A DNA stretch of 64,000 bases from an uncultured Shinella sp. (GTDB lineage Bacteria; Pseudomonadota; Alphaproteobacteria; Rhizobiales; Rhizobiaceae), in NCBI RefSeq assembly GCF_946479415.1, contig NZ_CAMLFY010000004.1, positions 42,190 to 106,189 on the forward strand, written 5' to 3'. The notes beneath the pieces were generated by a model. It had not been told where the DNA came from, searched no databases, and saw only the letters and a program-made list of their open reading frames with translations. Below, one piece after another: positions 9,510-17,316 of the stretch. Each line of letters starts with the position of its first letter. Positions within the stretch are counted from its first letter, which is position 1. The position numbers were made by a program, and so were the translations under genes.

Positions 9510-10276
9510 TTGGACATTTCCTTGATGTCTTCCTCGACGACTTCGAGGATCTTGAGCGTTTCGATACGCGCGGTCTCTGGATCCTGCGCTGCGATCGCGT
9601 TGAAGAGCGTACGATGGAATGGGAAGGACCGGCGGGCGAAATCCGGCCGGTTGAAGGGCTTTTCCCAGAAGGTCTCGAAGGCGCCGCGCATCTGTTCGAG
9701 AAGCTGCTTGAACAGCGGATTGTGCGTGGCGTCGTAGATGGCGAGGTGGAAGGCAAGGTCTTCCGGACCCGAAGAGCCCTTGGAAAGATGCACGCGCTCC
9801 ATCTCGTCGAGCTTTTCCTCGATGATGACGAGGTCCCCGGCTGTCCGGCGCTTGGCCGCCACCATATTGGCCTCGCATTCGAGACCACGGCGAACCTCGA
9901 GCGTCTGCAAGAGGATGTCGCGCAGATGCGCCGCGTCGAAGGAGAGCGGCATGTGCACGGTCGCGGTCGTGATCGGCTTCAGGAGATAGGTGCCGCTGCC
10001 CTTGCGGCTTTCGATGACACCGAGCGCCTGGAAATGGCGGATCGCCTCGCGGATCGTCGAGCGCCCCACCGCCAGCGCCGCCATCAGCTCGCGCTCGGCC
10101 GGCAGGCGTTCGCCTGCTTTCAGACTTGCGCGGTCGATATAGGAGGCGAGCGCCTCCGTCACCTGCCGCGCACGGTCGATGGGCGGCAAGGGCGCGATCT
10201 GCGGCCTGCTGCTCGGTTCTGCCGGCATGACACCAATTCCCCTGTCTCGTGTCAGCTTCTCAAATTGGTCTGACAT
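9506..10276 (-). CDS. GntR-family transcriptional regulator, FadR/FCD subfamily
   Basis: First gene of the minus-strand operon ending at 4113 and probably its own regulator. Residues about 32-100 form the winged helix (ERLPAERELMAALAVGRSTIREAIRHFQ, then the GSGTYL wing). Residues about 118-250 form the all-helical FCD ligand-binding domain, with RRGLECEANMVA, the metal-ligand-like DLAFHLAIYDA and FHRTLFNAI. The family usually binds small organic acids and represses. The stop overlaps the PLP gene start by 4 bases. An internal ATG at residue 17, with GGGGA upstream, is an alternative start. Confidence 0.9.
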   Translation of the reverse strand: MSDQFEKLTRDRGIGVMPAEPSSRPQIAPLPPIDRARQVTEALASYIDRASLKAGERLPAERELMAALAVGRSTIREAIRHFQALGVIESRKGSGTYLLKPITTATVHMPLSFDAAHLRDILLQTLEVRRGLECEANMVAAKRRTAGDLVIIEEKLDEMERVHLSKGSSGPEDLAFHLAIYDATHNPLFKQLLEQMRGAFETFWEKPFNRPDFARRSFPFHRTLFNAIAAQDPETARIETLKILEVVEEDIKEMSK

Positions 10277-10351
10277 CTTAGCATTATGCGCTGACCCTCC
10301 TCTGTCAAGAGATTAATCATCCGTAAGCAGAGCAATCACCCATGAAAACGC

Positions 10352-10382
10352 AAAGAGCCGATCCTTACGGGATCGGCTCTTT
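10352..10382 (-). terminator. Terminator after the ATP-grasp gene
   Basis: Perfect 13-base stem (AAAGAGCCGATCC against GGATCGGCTCTTT) with a 5-base loop, T-rich on both sides, so it can act in either direction. It lies 25 bases past the stop of the minus-strand gene at 10408 and before the GntR promoter. Confidence 0.85.
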
Positions 10383-10407
10383 TGGACGGTGATTGAAGAC
10401 AGTGATG

Positions 10408-11343
10408 TCAGGCTTTCGGGATCTCGAAACCGAGGGTCCATTTGTCGCCGAGCAGCCGATCGTATCGCGGTGGGTCGAACCGCTCGAAGCCGCCCCCGGG
10501 ATAGAGGGTCAGTTCGCCCAGCTTGATCCAATCGTCGCTGGCATAGAGATCGATGCGCAGGAAATCGAAACCTTTGCCGATCGTCTGCGCGATGCCCATC
10601 ATCTCGTCGAAACGCGCCGGCTTCGGCACGTCACCTGGATGCGGCGTGAGATAATCGGGATCATGGAACGGCAGGCGCTGCCAGTCGGGCGTGTAGTGGC
10701 AGGCATAGCCCTTGCCGTCGATACGCAGGTTCACCTCGATATGCGAAACGACGCCATCGAAAGTGAAGAAACGGTAGTCCCAGGGCACGCCGCCATCGAC
10801 CACCAGCATCGCCTCGATCAGTATCTGCGGCTTGACCTGACTATAGGCCCATTCGCGATTGTAATGGGCGTGATCGAGCGCAAGCCAAGCCGGCGCCGGA
10901 TTGTCATCCAGCAGGCGACGGATGTCGTCCTGCGTATAGAGGAACCGTCCCTGCGCGCTGGCATGGGTCGGCTTCACCACGGCCGGCAGCGCGACCGTCG
11001 ACCAGTCCACCGTTGAAAGATCGGTTCCAACCCAATAGGTCGGCGTCACATAGGCGGAGCCGAGCCTCTCCTCGACGAAGGGCTTTACGCCGGCCTTGTC
11101 GACCAGCGTGGCGTAGATGGGTTTGCGATCATAGAGTTTTCGCGCCTGCACCTTCTCACAGAAGGTCTTGGGGCGATCGATATCGGGCCATTCACCCTTG
11201 ATGACCCAGTATTTCAGCTTCAGATAAGATTTATCCGACAGCGGCGCAATGACGCGCCAGATCAGATGACGGAACATCTCCTTGAGCGTCCGCCGCTGAT
11301 AGCCGGGAACAAGGAACGTCTCCTTGCGAACCGGGTTCTCCAT
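10408..11343 (-). CDS. TupA-like ATP-grasp protein of polysaccharide clusters
   Basis: 311 residues from the ATG at 11343 (GGGGGCG upstream; a longer frame would need TTG). The order of PKTFCEKVQARKLYDRKP, VVKPTHASAQGRFLY, the DYRFFTFDGV strand and the C-terminal GELTLYPGGGFERF resembles TupA-like ATP-grasp proteins found with glycosyltransferases in capsule and teichuronopeptide clusters. ATP-grasp enzymes join a carboxylate to an amine or similar group using ATP, so this may add an amino acid or other acid to a surface glycan. It is divergent from a flippase gene 89 bases away, which supports that role. Substrate unknown. Confidence 0.75.
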   Translation of the reverse strand: MENPVRKETFLVPGYQRRTLKEMFRHLIWRVIAPLSDKSYLKLKYWVIKGEWPDIDRPKTFCEKVQARKLYDRKPIYATLVDKAGVKPFVEERLGSAYVTPTYWVGTDLSTVDWSTVALPAVVKPTHASAQGRFLYTQDDIRRLLDDNPAPAWLALDHAHYNREWAYSQVKPQILIEAMLVVDGGVPWDYRFFTFDGVVSHIEVNLRIDGKGYACHYTPDWQRLPFHDPDYLTPHPGDVPKPARFDEMMGIAQTIGKGFDFLRIDLYASDDWIKLGELTLYPGGGFERFDPPRYDRLLGDKWTLGFEIPKA

Positions 11344-11432
11344 GATCGCCCCCAAATGCCTTTATTTTGTCATACCTCACCAATGACCGGCTTTATTTAA
11401 TTCAAAGTTATCTTTTCGTGGGAAAAGGGCGG

Positions 11433-12941
11433 ATGACCAGCGTTCTCGGCTCTTCCCTGCTCAATCTTGCAGCCACGCTCGTGGCGCTGCTCGCGGGCTT
11501 CCTCGTCAGCGTCATCAATGCGCGCGTGCTCGGCCCCGCCGGCTCGGGCCTCGTCGCCTATGCCATGTGGGTCATCGTCTGTGTTTCCGCCGTCGCCGAC
11601 CGTGGCTTTCCGCAGATGGTGCTGCGCTATGTCGCCGCCGCGCGCGACAGGGGCGAGGATGCCTGGGCGCCGATCGTGCGCCGCGCCTTTACAGCCCTCC
11701 TGCCTGCGGTCGCCCTCGCCTTCATGTGCATGCTGGCCTTCGGTATTTTCCATCTGTTCTCGGGCGCGCCGGCGCCGTGGATCTGGATCGGCGCCAGCCT
11801 GCTCTTCCTGGCCTATGTGCTGGCTGCCTTCTCCGCGGCCGTCGCCCGCGGGCGCGGCCGTTTCGGCGAGGTCGCCTCCACGACGGCGGTCGGCAGCGTG
11901 CTGCAGGTACCGATCGTTTTTGCCGGCGCCTTCTTCGTCGGTCCGGGCGGCGCGCTCATCGGCATGCTGACGCGCTACCTGCCGCAGGTTTTCAGCCTTT
12001 CCAACCATCTCGATCGCCGCACGCCTTCCAATCCCTCAGCGCTGACGCCGGAGATGCAGACCTATCGGCGCAGCATGTGGACGACGGATGCAATCGACAT
12101 CGTACTCCTCACGCGCATCGAATTCCTCGTGGTCGGCTATTTCCTGGGCGACGCGGATGTCGGCTATTTCGCCGCCGCCGTCGTCTTTGCAGGTCTGGTC
12201 GGGCAGTTGACGCTGCAGCTCTCGCCGGCGTTCCTCGTCGGCCTTGCCGCACGCACGGCCGGCGACAGCGCCGGGCCGCCCGATACCCTCTACCATAACA
12301 GCCTGCGGCTGACCGCACTCTTCGTCATGCCGCTCGGCATCGGCGGGGCGGCTGTTATCGCCGAGCTCATTCCCATCGTCTTCGGGCAGGCGTTCCAGCC
12401 CGCAGCAAGTGCTGCGGTGCTCTTCCTGCTCGCCTCCGTTCCGGCAGGCCTCGCCGTCGTTCCCTGGGCCTATCTTGCCGCCCACGAGCAGGGCGGCCGG
12501 CTGCTGCGCGTGACGCTCGTCTCCGCCGCCCTGCTTTTCCTGCTTCTCGTCGTGGCCATTCCCTCCGGGGGCATTCTGGGTGCCGGCGCGGGGCGCATTC
12601 TCTCCGAAGTCCTGACGCTCGGACTGCTCGTGGCAGCCGTCGGCGCCCATGGCGGACCAACGGTTCCCTGGGGCGCACTTACCCGCACACTCACCGCCGC
12701 AAGCGCCTGCGGCGCCGTCGCCTTCGCCATGACGCTCCTGCTGCCGGGCCTCGCGGGCCTGCCGGTCGCGGTCATGCTGGGCGCTCTCGCCTATGCCGTC
12801 GCGGCCCGGATGCTCAGGCTGATCACCCCTGACGAGGCGGCCCGGATCATCGGCATAGTCGAAGGGCGGCTGCCTGGGCGACTGCGCCCGTTCGCGCGGC
12901 GGATGGTCTGGCTCATCGCCGCAACGCCGGCATCCGGCTGA
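11433..12941 (+). CDS. Oligosaccharide flippase family membrane protein (Wzx-like)
   Basis: Start set at the ATG at 11433 (AAAAGGGCGG upstream) rather than an earlier TTG. The 502-residue protein is strongly hydrophobic with about 12-14 membrane segments. It begins with the SSLLNLAATLVALLAGF helix and the N-x-R-x-LGPAGSG motif (residues about 28-38) typical of the polysaccharide-transporter branch of the MOP superfamily, which flips lipid-linked glycan units across the inner membrane. Its neighbours (ATP-grasp protein and GumK-like glycosyltransferase) fit a surface glycan pathway. Which glycan is not known. Confidence 0.87.
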   Translation: MTSVLGSSLLNLAATLVALLAGFLVSVINARVLGPAGSGLVAYAMWVIVCVSAVADRGFPQMVLRYVAAARDRGEDAWAPIVRRAFTALLPAVALAFMCMLAFGIFHLFSGAPAPWIWIGASLLFLAYVLAAFSAAVARGRGRFGEVASTTAVGSVLQVPIVFAGAFFVGPGGALIGMLTRYLPQVFSLSNHLDRRTPSNPSALTPEMQTYRRSMWTTDAIDIVLLTRIEFLVVGYFLGDADVGYFAAAVVFAGLVGQLTLQLSPAFLVGLAARTAGDSAGPPDTLYHNSLRLTALFVMPLGIGGAAVIAELIPIVFGQAFQPAASAAVLFLLASVPAGLAVVPWAYLAAHEQGGRLLRVTLVSAALLFLLLVVAIPSGGILGAGAGRILSEVLTLGLLVAAVGAHGGPTVPWGALTRTLTAASACGAVAFAMTLLLPGLAGLPVAVMLGALAYAVAARMLRLITPDEAARIIGIVEGRLPGRLRPFARRMVWLIAATPASG

Positions 12942-12946
12942 TCGCT

Positions 12947-14122
12947 TCAGGCGAAAACCGTGGCCAGCGTCTGTCGGGCCACGTCATCCCAGGTGAGGAT
13001 ACCGTCGCGATAGTCTTCGCGATGCGGCCAGGCCAGCGCAGTATCGATGACCGCCCGCCAATCATTCGGCCCATCGAGCGAATAGGTGATCTCGTTGCCG
13101 CGCGACACCGGAATGATATCGGGCAGGAGCACCGGCAGGCGGCAATAGCCGTATTGCAGCAGTTTGAGGCTTGATTCGGCGAGGTAGACTTCGCTGCTGT
13201 TCACCCGATAGGGCGCGAGACCGATATCGGCATGCCGGATGTAGGCCGCCAGCGTCTCGAAGGACTGTTCGCCATGCAGGCGGACATTGGCGGGTGCATC
13301 GCCGCGCCAGCGAATGCCGAACAGATGGAAGGTAACCTCCGGTGCCGCCGCCGCCATCGCATCGATGGAAACCTGGTCGAACAGCATATCACCGACGGCA
13401 ACCGCGTTGCGGCTGCCCTCAGGATAGGGCGAAATCTCGGCACAGTCGAACACCGCGCCTTCGATGCCCTGCGGCACGAAATGCACCTTGCCGCCTGATG
13501 GCAGCATCTCGCCCAGCCGGCGCGAAGGAACGCAGACACTGTCGAAAAGTCCAATCCCCCGCTCCTCGACCTCCCGCAGATAGGGTGCGGCCCCGACACT
13601 TCGCAGGAGATCGCGGCAGAAATACAAAAGCTTCGCGCGCGGGTTCAGCCGGCGCACGAGATCCAGAAAGACGACCGGTGTGCCGCTTTCGATCACGACG
13701 AGATCGGCGGCCTCTATCTTGTCTCGCACGAAGGCGGGAAGATGCCGGCCGTACAGCGCGAAGAGCGGCTTGACCAGCGCATTGACGAGCGGCTTTGCCG
13801 TGCTGAAAGCGTGAAGTGGCGGCAGATAGGCGCCGGCAGACAGCCCCGGCGCGACCTGGATATAACGGTTGTTCTGTTCACGGCGCAGCGCTTGCAGGCG
13901 TGACTTCTGCTTCAGGCTGCTCAGCGCACTATGGCCGACCGTGGTGAAGAACACCTCGTTGCCGGTCGCAGCCCAGCAGCGCGCCACGAAATGGATGCTT
14001 GCTTTCCGAAAACCCTCCAGGAAGACGTGCGACGACAGGATGACGATCTTCCTGCCATCCGGGATCGGCTTCCCCGAGATCGACGTTTCGCGGTCGACGG
14101 AAAATGAGCGGCTGTGGTCCAT
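12947..14122 (-). CDS. Glycosyltransferase, GumK-like (GT70-type) candidate
   Basis: 391 residues, soluble or peripheral, with a two-Rossmann GT-B layout. The N-terminal half has KIVILSSHVFLEGFRKASIHFVARCWAATGNEV-type secondary structure and the C-terminal half has HFVPQGIE, VAVGDMLFD, HADIGLAPYR and a late SLKLLQYGYCRLPVL, the usual donor-nucleotide region. The pattern recalls GumK, the glucuronosyltransferase of xanthan synthesis. It converges on the flippase gene with 5 bases between stops. The ATG at 14122 has a weak ribosome site. A GT-B fold is fairly secure; the GumK assignment and sugar are tentative. Confidence 0.7.
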   Translation of the reverse strand: MDHSRSFSVDRETSISGKPIPDGRKIVILSSHVFLEGFRKASIHFVARCWAATGNEVFFTTVGHSALSSLKQKSRLQALRREQNNRYIQVAPGLSAGAYLPPLHAFSTAKPLVNALVKPLFALYGRHLPAFVRDKIEAADLVVIESGTPVVFLDLVRRLNPRAKLLYFCRDLLRSVGAAPYLREVEERGIGLFDSVCVPSRRLGEMLPSGGKVHFVPQGIEGAVFDCAEISPYPEGSRNAVAVGDMLFDQVSIDAMAAAAPEVTFHLFGIRWRGDAPANVRLHGEQSFETLAAYIRHADIGLAPYRVNSSEVYLAESSLKLLQYGYCRLPVLLPDIIPVSRGNEITYSLDGPNDWRAVIDTALAWPHREDYRDGILTWDDVARQTLATVFA

Positions 14123-14192
14123 GGCGAAAAGTTATACGCGATAGCCTTAACATTACCGGAATCCGGCCTGCCACTTTTTGTGCATTATCGGG

Positions 14193-14591
14193 TCAATCGA
14201 CCCTGGCTGCCGTTTCATCCTCGGCGGCATCTAGTGCCGGCGCTTCACCCGGAACCCCTGGATTTCCTTCTGCGCGATCCCTGTGCAGGGTCGCACGGGC
14301 CAGCAGCATCAGCGTGACCGGCGTCGTGACAGTCACGAAAATCCCGATCAAAATCTCGTGAACCACGGGCCGTGTCGAGAGCACGGTGAAGAAGATCATC
14401 GAGGCCATGACGATGCCGCCGGTGCCCCAGCTGGTGCCGAGCGTCGGCGCGTGGATGCGCTCATAGAAGGTCGGCAGGCGCACGAAGCCGATTGTGCCGA
14501 TCAGCGTCAGGCCGGCGCCGATGACGAGGAAGAAGGCGACGGCAAGGGCGGCCCAGGCCGGCAGGTCGATGGCGTGTTCGATGCTGCTCAT
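14193..14591 (-). CDS. phaG: Cation/proton antiporter subunit PhaG (MrpG)
   Basis: Last subunit of the multi-protein Mrp-type monovalent cation/H+ antiporter in the inner membrane. The 132 residues include three membrane segments and the family pattern [24 protein letters not shown], seen here from about residue 30. The C-terminal 30 residues are a charged Ala/Glu-rich tail. It overlaps phaF by ATGA at 14588-14591. Confidence 0.92.
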   Translation of the reverse strand: MSSIEHAIDLPAWAALAVAFFLVIGAGLTLIGTIGFVRLPTFYERIHAPTLGTSWGTGGIVMASMIFFTVLSTRPVVHEILIGIFVTVTTPVTLMLLARATLHRDRAEGNPGVPGEAPALDAAEDETAARVD

Positions 14592-14869
14592 TCGATCACC
14601 TCGCCGCGCATCAGGAATTTGGCGAGCGCCACCGTGGCGACGAAACCGAGCATGCCGATCACCAGCGACGCCTCGAAATAGATGACCTTTCCGGTGCGGA
14701 TGCCGAAGACCATCAGGAGCAGCATCGAGTTTACATAAAGCGTATCAAGCGCGAGAACGCGGTCCTGTGCCCGCGGTCCGCGCGCCATGCGCAGGGCCGC
14801 CAGCGCCATCGCGAGAACGAGGCAGATCTGCGCAAACACCATAGCCCAGGAGAGGATCGTGTGGCTCAT
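14588..14869 (-). CDS. phaF: Cation/proton antiporter subunit PhaF (MrpF)
   Basis: Small 93-residue membrane subunit with three predicted helices and the conserved [18 protein letters not shown] segment near residues 28-45, characteristic of MrpF/PhaF. It overlaps both neighbours by ATGA, indicating coupled translation within the pha operon. Confidence 0.93.
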   Translation of the reverse strand: MSHTILSWAMVFAQICLVLAMALAALRMARGPRAQDRVLALDTLYVNSMLLLMVFGIRTGKVIYFEASLVIGMLGFVATVALAKFLMRGEVIE

Positions 14870-15342
14870 TCGAAAATCTCCATCAGCAGTGCCTCATAGC
14901 GGCCCTTGATCAGGACCTGCCATTCCGCCTCATCGACGAGGTCGAGCACGTGGATGAGCACCGTCTTGCTCAGCGAATTGTATTCCAGCCAGGCGGTGCC
15001 CGGCGTGCTCGTAACCACCACGGCCAGCACGGCGAGCGCCGTCGGGTTCTGAAGGTCGAGCGGCACGGTGATGAAACCGGACCGGAAGCGCCGTCCACGC
15101 CCGGCGACCAGGATCGCAGCGACAGCGATGTTCGAGCGCACGATATCGTAGAGCACGATGCCGACGAGCTTCGGCAGCAGATACCATTTCGGCATGCGCG
15201 GTTTTGCCGGTCGCAACGAGGCCATGCCCCAGGAGGCGAAGACCGCAACGACACTGCCGAGAATGAGATGGCCGAGCGTAAAACCGTTGAGGGCGAGCCA
15301 CATGATGACGAGCGAGGCGCTGAGCAGCGGATAGGGCAGCAT
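14866..15342 (-). CDS. phaE: Cation/proton antiporter subunit PhaE (MrpE)
   Basis: I place the start at the ATG at 15342, directly preceded by GGGAGGG and one base after the phaD stop. Upstream in-frame codons belong to the phaD coding region. The 158-residue protein has N-terminal membrane helices, a [25 protein letters not shown] segment and the MrpE signature [10 protein letters not shown], then HVLDL near the C terminus. It is needed for assembly of the antiporter complex. Confidence 0.92.
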   Translation of the reverse strand: MLPYPLLSASLVIMWLALNGFTLGHLILGSVVAVFASWGMASLRPAKPRMPKWYLLPKLVGIVLYDIVRSNIAVAAILVAGRGRRFRSGFITVPLDLQNPTALAVLAVVVTSTPGTAWLEYNSLSKTVLIHVLDLVDEAEWQVLIKGRYEALLMEIFE

Positions 15343-15343
15343 G

Positions 15344-16981
15344 TCAGATCCCTCCCCCGCCATCCGGCCCGCTCGCTTCGGCGACACCGGCACGGCGTGC
15401 ATTGATCACCGCATCGATATAGGTGCCGGGCTGCTGCAGGTTGCGCACGGTCTCTTCCATGTAATGCATCGCGGGGCCGGCCTTGATGGTCAGCGTCAAA
15501 GTCAGCGCGATCAGCAGCATGACAGGCGCCATTTCCATGACGAGCACCCGCGGCACCGTTCCCTCCATCGAGGCCCAGAAGGTGCGGATGCCGGCACGCG
15601 TCATCGAGATCAGCGCGGCGAGGCCCGACAGGATCAGCAGGCCAACGATCCACCAAACCGAGGCCGGGACCGGCTGATCCGCACTGGCACCCATGCCGAT
15701 CATCCCCGTCAGCATGGCGAATTTCGCGACGAAGCCGGAGAGCGGCGGCAGGCCCGACAAGAGGATGCCGCAGGCGGCAAAGCAGATGCCGAGTACCGCG
15801 ATCGTTCCCGGCATAGTCACGCCGATCTCGACCTCCTGCTCCTCCTCGTCCGCATCACCATAGGCTTCCATGGTGACGGCGAGAACCGACGCACCGGCAT
15901 CCTGCCCGCGCTCGACAAGCTCGATCAGCATGAAGAAGGCGCCGATCGTCAGGGTGGAGCTGACCATGTAGAAGAGTGCGCCCGCCGTGACCTCGCCATT
16001 GCTGAGGCCGAGGACCGCCAGAAGCGTGCCGGAGGAGACAAGCACGGAATAACTCGCCAGACGGCCAAGCGCCTGGGAGGCGAGCACGCCGATCGTACCG
16101 AAGGCGATCGTCGCCATGCCGCCATAGAGCAGCACGTTGAGGCCGAGGCCGGCGGATTCACCCTGCCCGAAGACGAGCAGCGAGAGACGCAGGATCACAT
16201 AGATGCCGACCTTGCTCATGATGGCGAAGATGCCGGCAACCGGCGCGACAGCCGCGCTATAGGCGCCGGGCAGCCAGAAGTTCAGCGGCCACATGCCGGC
16301 CTTGATGAGGAAGACGACGCCGAGAATGGCAGCCCCCGCCTCAAGCAGCATGCGCCGCTCGCCTTCGATTTCGCCGATGCGCACAGCAAGGTCGGCCATG
16401 TTGAGCGTGCCTGCGGAGCCATAGATCGCGCTGACGCCGATCAGGAAGCAGAGCGCCGCAGCAAGGTTGACGGCGATGTATTGCAGGCCCGCCTTGACGC
16501 GCATCGGGCCGGAGCCGTGCATCAGAAGACCGTAGGAGGCGGCGAGCATCACCTCGAAGAAGACGAAGAGATTGAAGAGATCGCCCGTCAGGAAGGCGCC
16601 GTTGAGCCCCATCAGCAGGAACTGGAACAGCGAGTGGAAATGCGCACCGGCCGCATGCCAGCGGGCGAGCGCGTAGACCAGTGCCGGAATGGCGAGGATC
16701 GCGGCGAGCACGAGCATCAATGCCGAGAGCCGGTCGACGACCAGCACGATGCCGAAGGGTGCCGGCCAGTTGCCGAGGAGATAGACGCCGTCGAAAGCGC
16801 CGCCACTGCCGTTCGCCAGCCGGAAAAGGTTGATGGCGATGGCGGCGAGCGCCAGTGTGGAGACGACGCTGATCATGGCTTTGACGACGCGCTGGCGCTC
16901 GTCGAAGAACAAGAGAAGCGCACCCGCGATCAGCGGAATGACGATCGGCGCGATGATGAGGTGTTGCTGCCAGCCGCTCAT
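15344..16981 (-). CDS. phaD: Cation/proton antiporter subunit PhaD (MrpD)
   Basis: 545-residue polytopic subunit related to the proton-pumping NuoL/M/N subunits of complex I. About 14 membrane segments are visible, with the conserved LTGDLFNLFVFFEVMLAASYGLL region (key Glu in transmembrane helix 5, about residue 138) and KAGMWPLNFWLPGAYSAAVAPVAGIF (key Lys/Trp/Pro region). A short acidic insert, DADEEEQEVE, lies near residue 370. It overlaps phaC by ATGA. Confidence 0.95.
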   Translation of the reverse strand: MSGWQQHLIIAPIVIPLIAGALLLFFDERQRVVKAMISVVSTLALAAIAINLFRLANGSGGAFDGVYLLGNWPAPFGIVLVVDRLSALMLVLAAILAIPALVYALARWHAAGAHFHSLFQFLLMGLNGAFLTGDLFNLFVFFEVMLAASYGLLMHGSGPMRVKAGLQYIAVNLAAALCFLIGVSAIYGSAGTLNMADLAVRIGEIEGERRMLLEAGAAILGVVFLIKAGMWPLNFWLPGAYSAAVAPVAGIFAIMSKVGIYVILRLSLLVFGQGESAGLGLNVLLYGGMATIAFGTIGVLASQALGRLASYSVLVSSGTLLAVLGLSNGEVTAGALFYMVSSTLTIGAFFMLIELVERGQDAGASVLAVTMEAYGDADEEEQEVEIGVTMPGTIAVLGICFAACGILLSGLPPLSGFVAKFAMLTGMIGMGASADQPVPASVWWIVGLLILSGLAALISMTRAGIRTFWASMEGTVPRVLVMEMAPVMLLIALTLTLTIKAGPAMHYMEETVRNLQQPGTYIDAVINARRAGVAEASGPDGGGGI

Positions 16982-17316
16982 TTAGGCTGCTCCCTGCCAT
17001 CGACATGGTCGGTGCCGGTCAGCCCGCGAGCGGCGAGCAGCACGACGAGGAACAGTGCCGTCGTGGCAAAGCCGATGACGATCGCCGTCAGCACAAGCGC
17101 CTGCGGCACGGGGTCCGTCAAAGTCGAGACGTCGACGCCCTCGCCGAGCAGCGGTGCAGCATTGGATTTCACGCCGCCGACGCCGAAGATGAAGAGATTG
17201 ACGGCATAGGAGAGCAGCGACAGGCCGATGATGACCTGGTAGGTGCGCGGGCGCAGGATCAGCCAGACGCCCGAGCCGGTCATGATGCCGATACCGATTG
17301 CGAGAACGAGTTCCAT
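16978..17316 (-). CDS. phaC: Cation/proton antiporter subunit PhaC (MrpC)
   Basis: 112 residues from the ATG at 17316, which shares one base with the phaAB stop (TGATG) and has GGAGGAAACCTG upstream. It is a NuoK-like three-helix protein with SGVWLILRPRTYQVIIGLSLLSYAVNLFIF and DPVPQALVLTAIVIGFATTAL, the signature conserved across MrpC and NuoK. A longer open frame extending upstream runs through phaAB in the wrong frame and is not the start. Confidence 0.94.
   Translation of the reverse strand: MELVLAIGIGIMTGSGVWLILRPRTYQVIIGLSLLSYAVNLFIFGVGGVKSNAAPLLGEGVDVSTLTDPVPQALVLTAIVIGFATTALFLVVLLAARGLTGTDHVDGREQPK

Noticed and set aside
15341..17209. 622-codon open frame on the plus strand
   Set aside because: Antisense to phaD and phaC, with no recognisable features.
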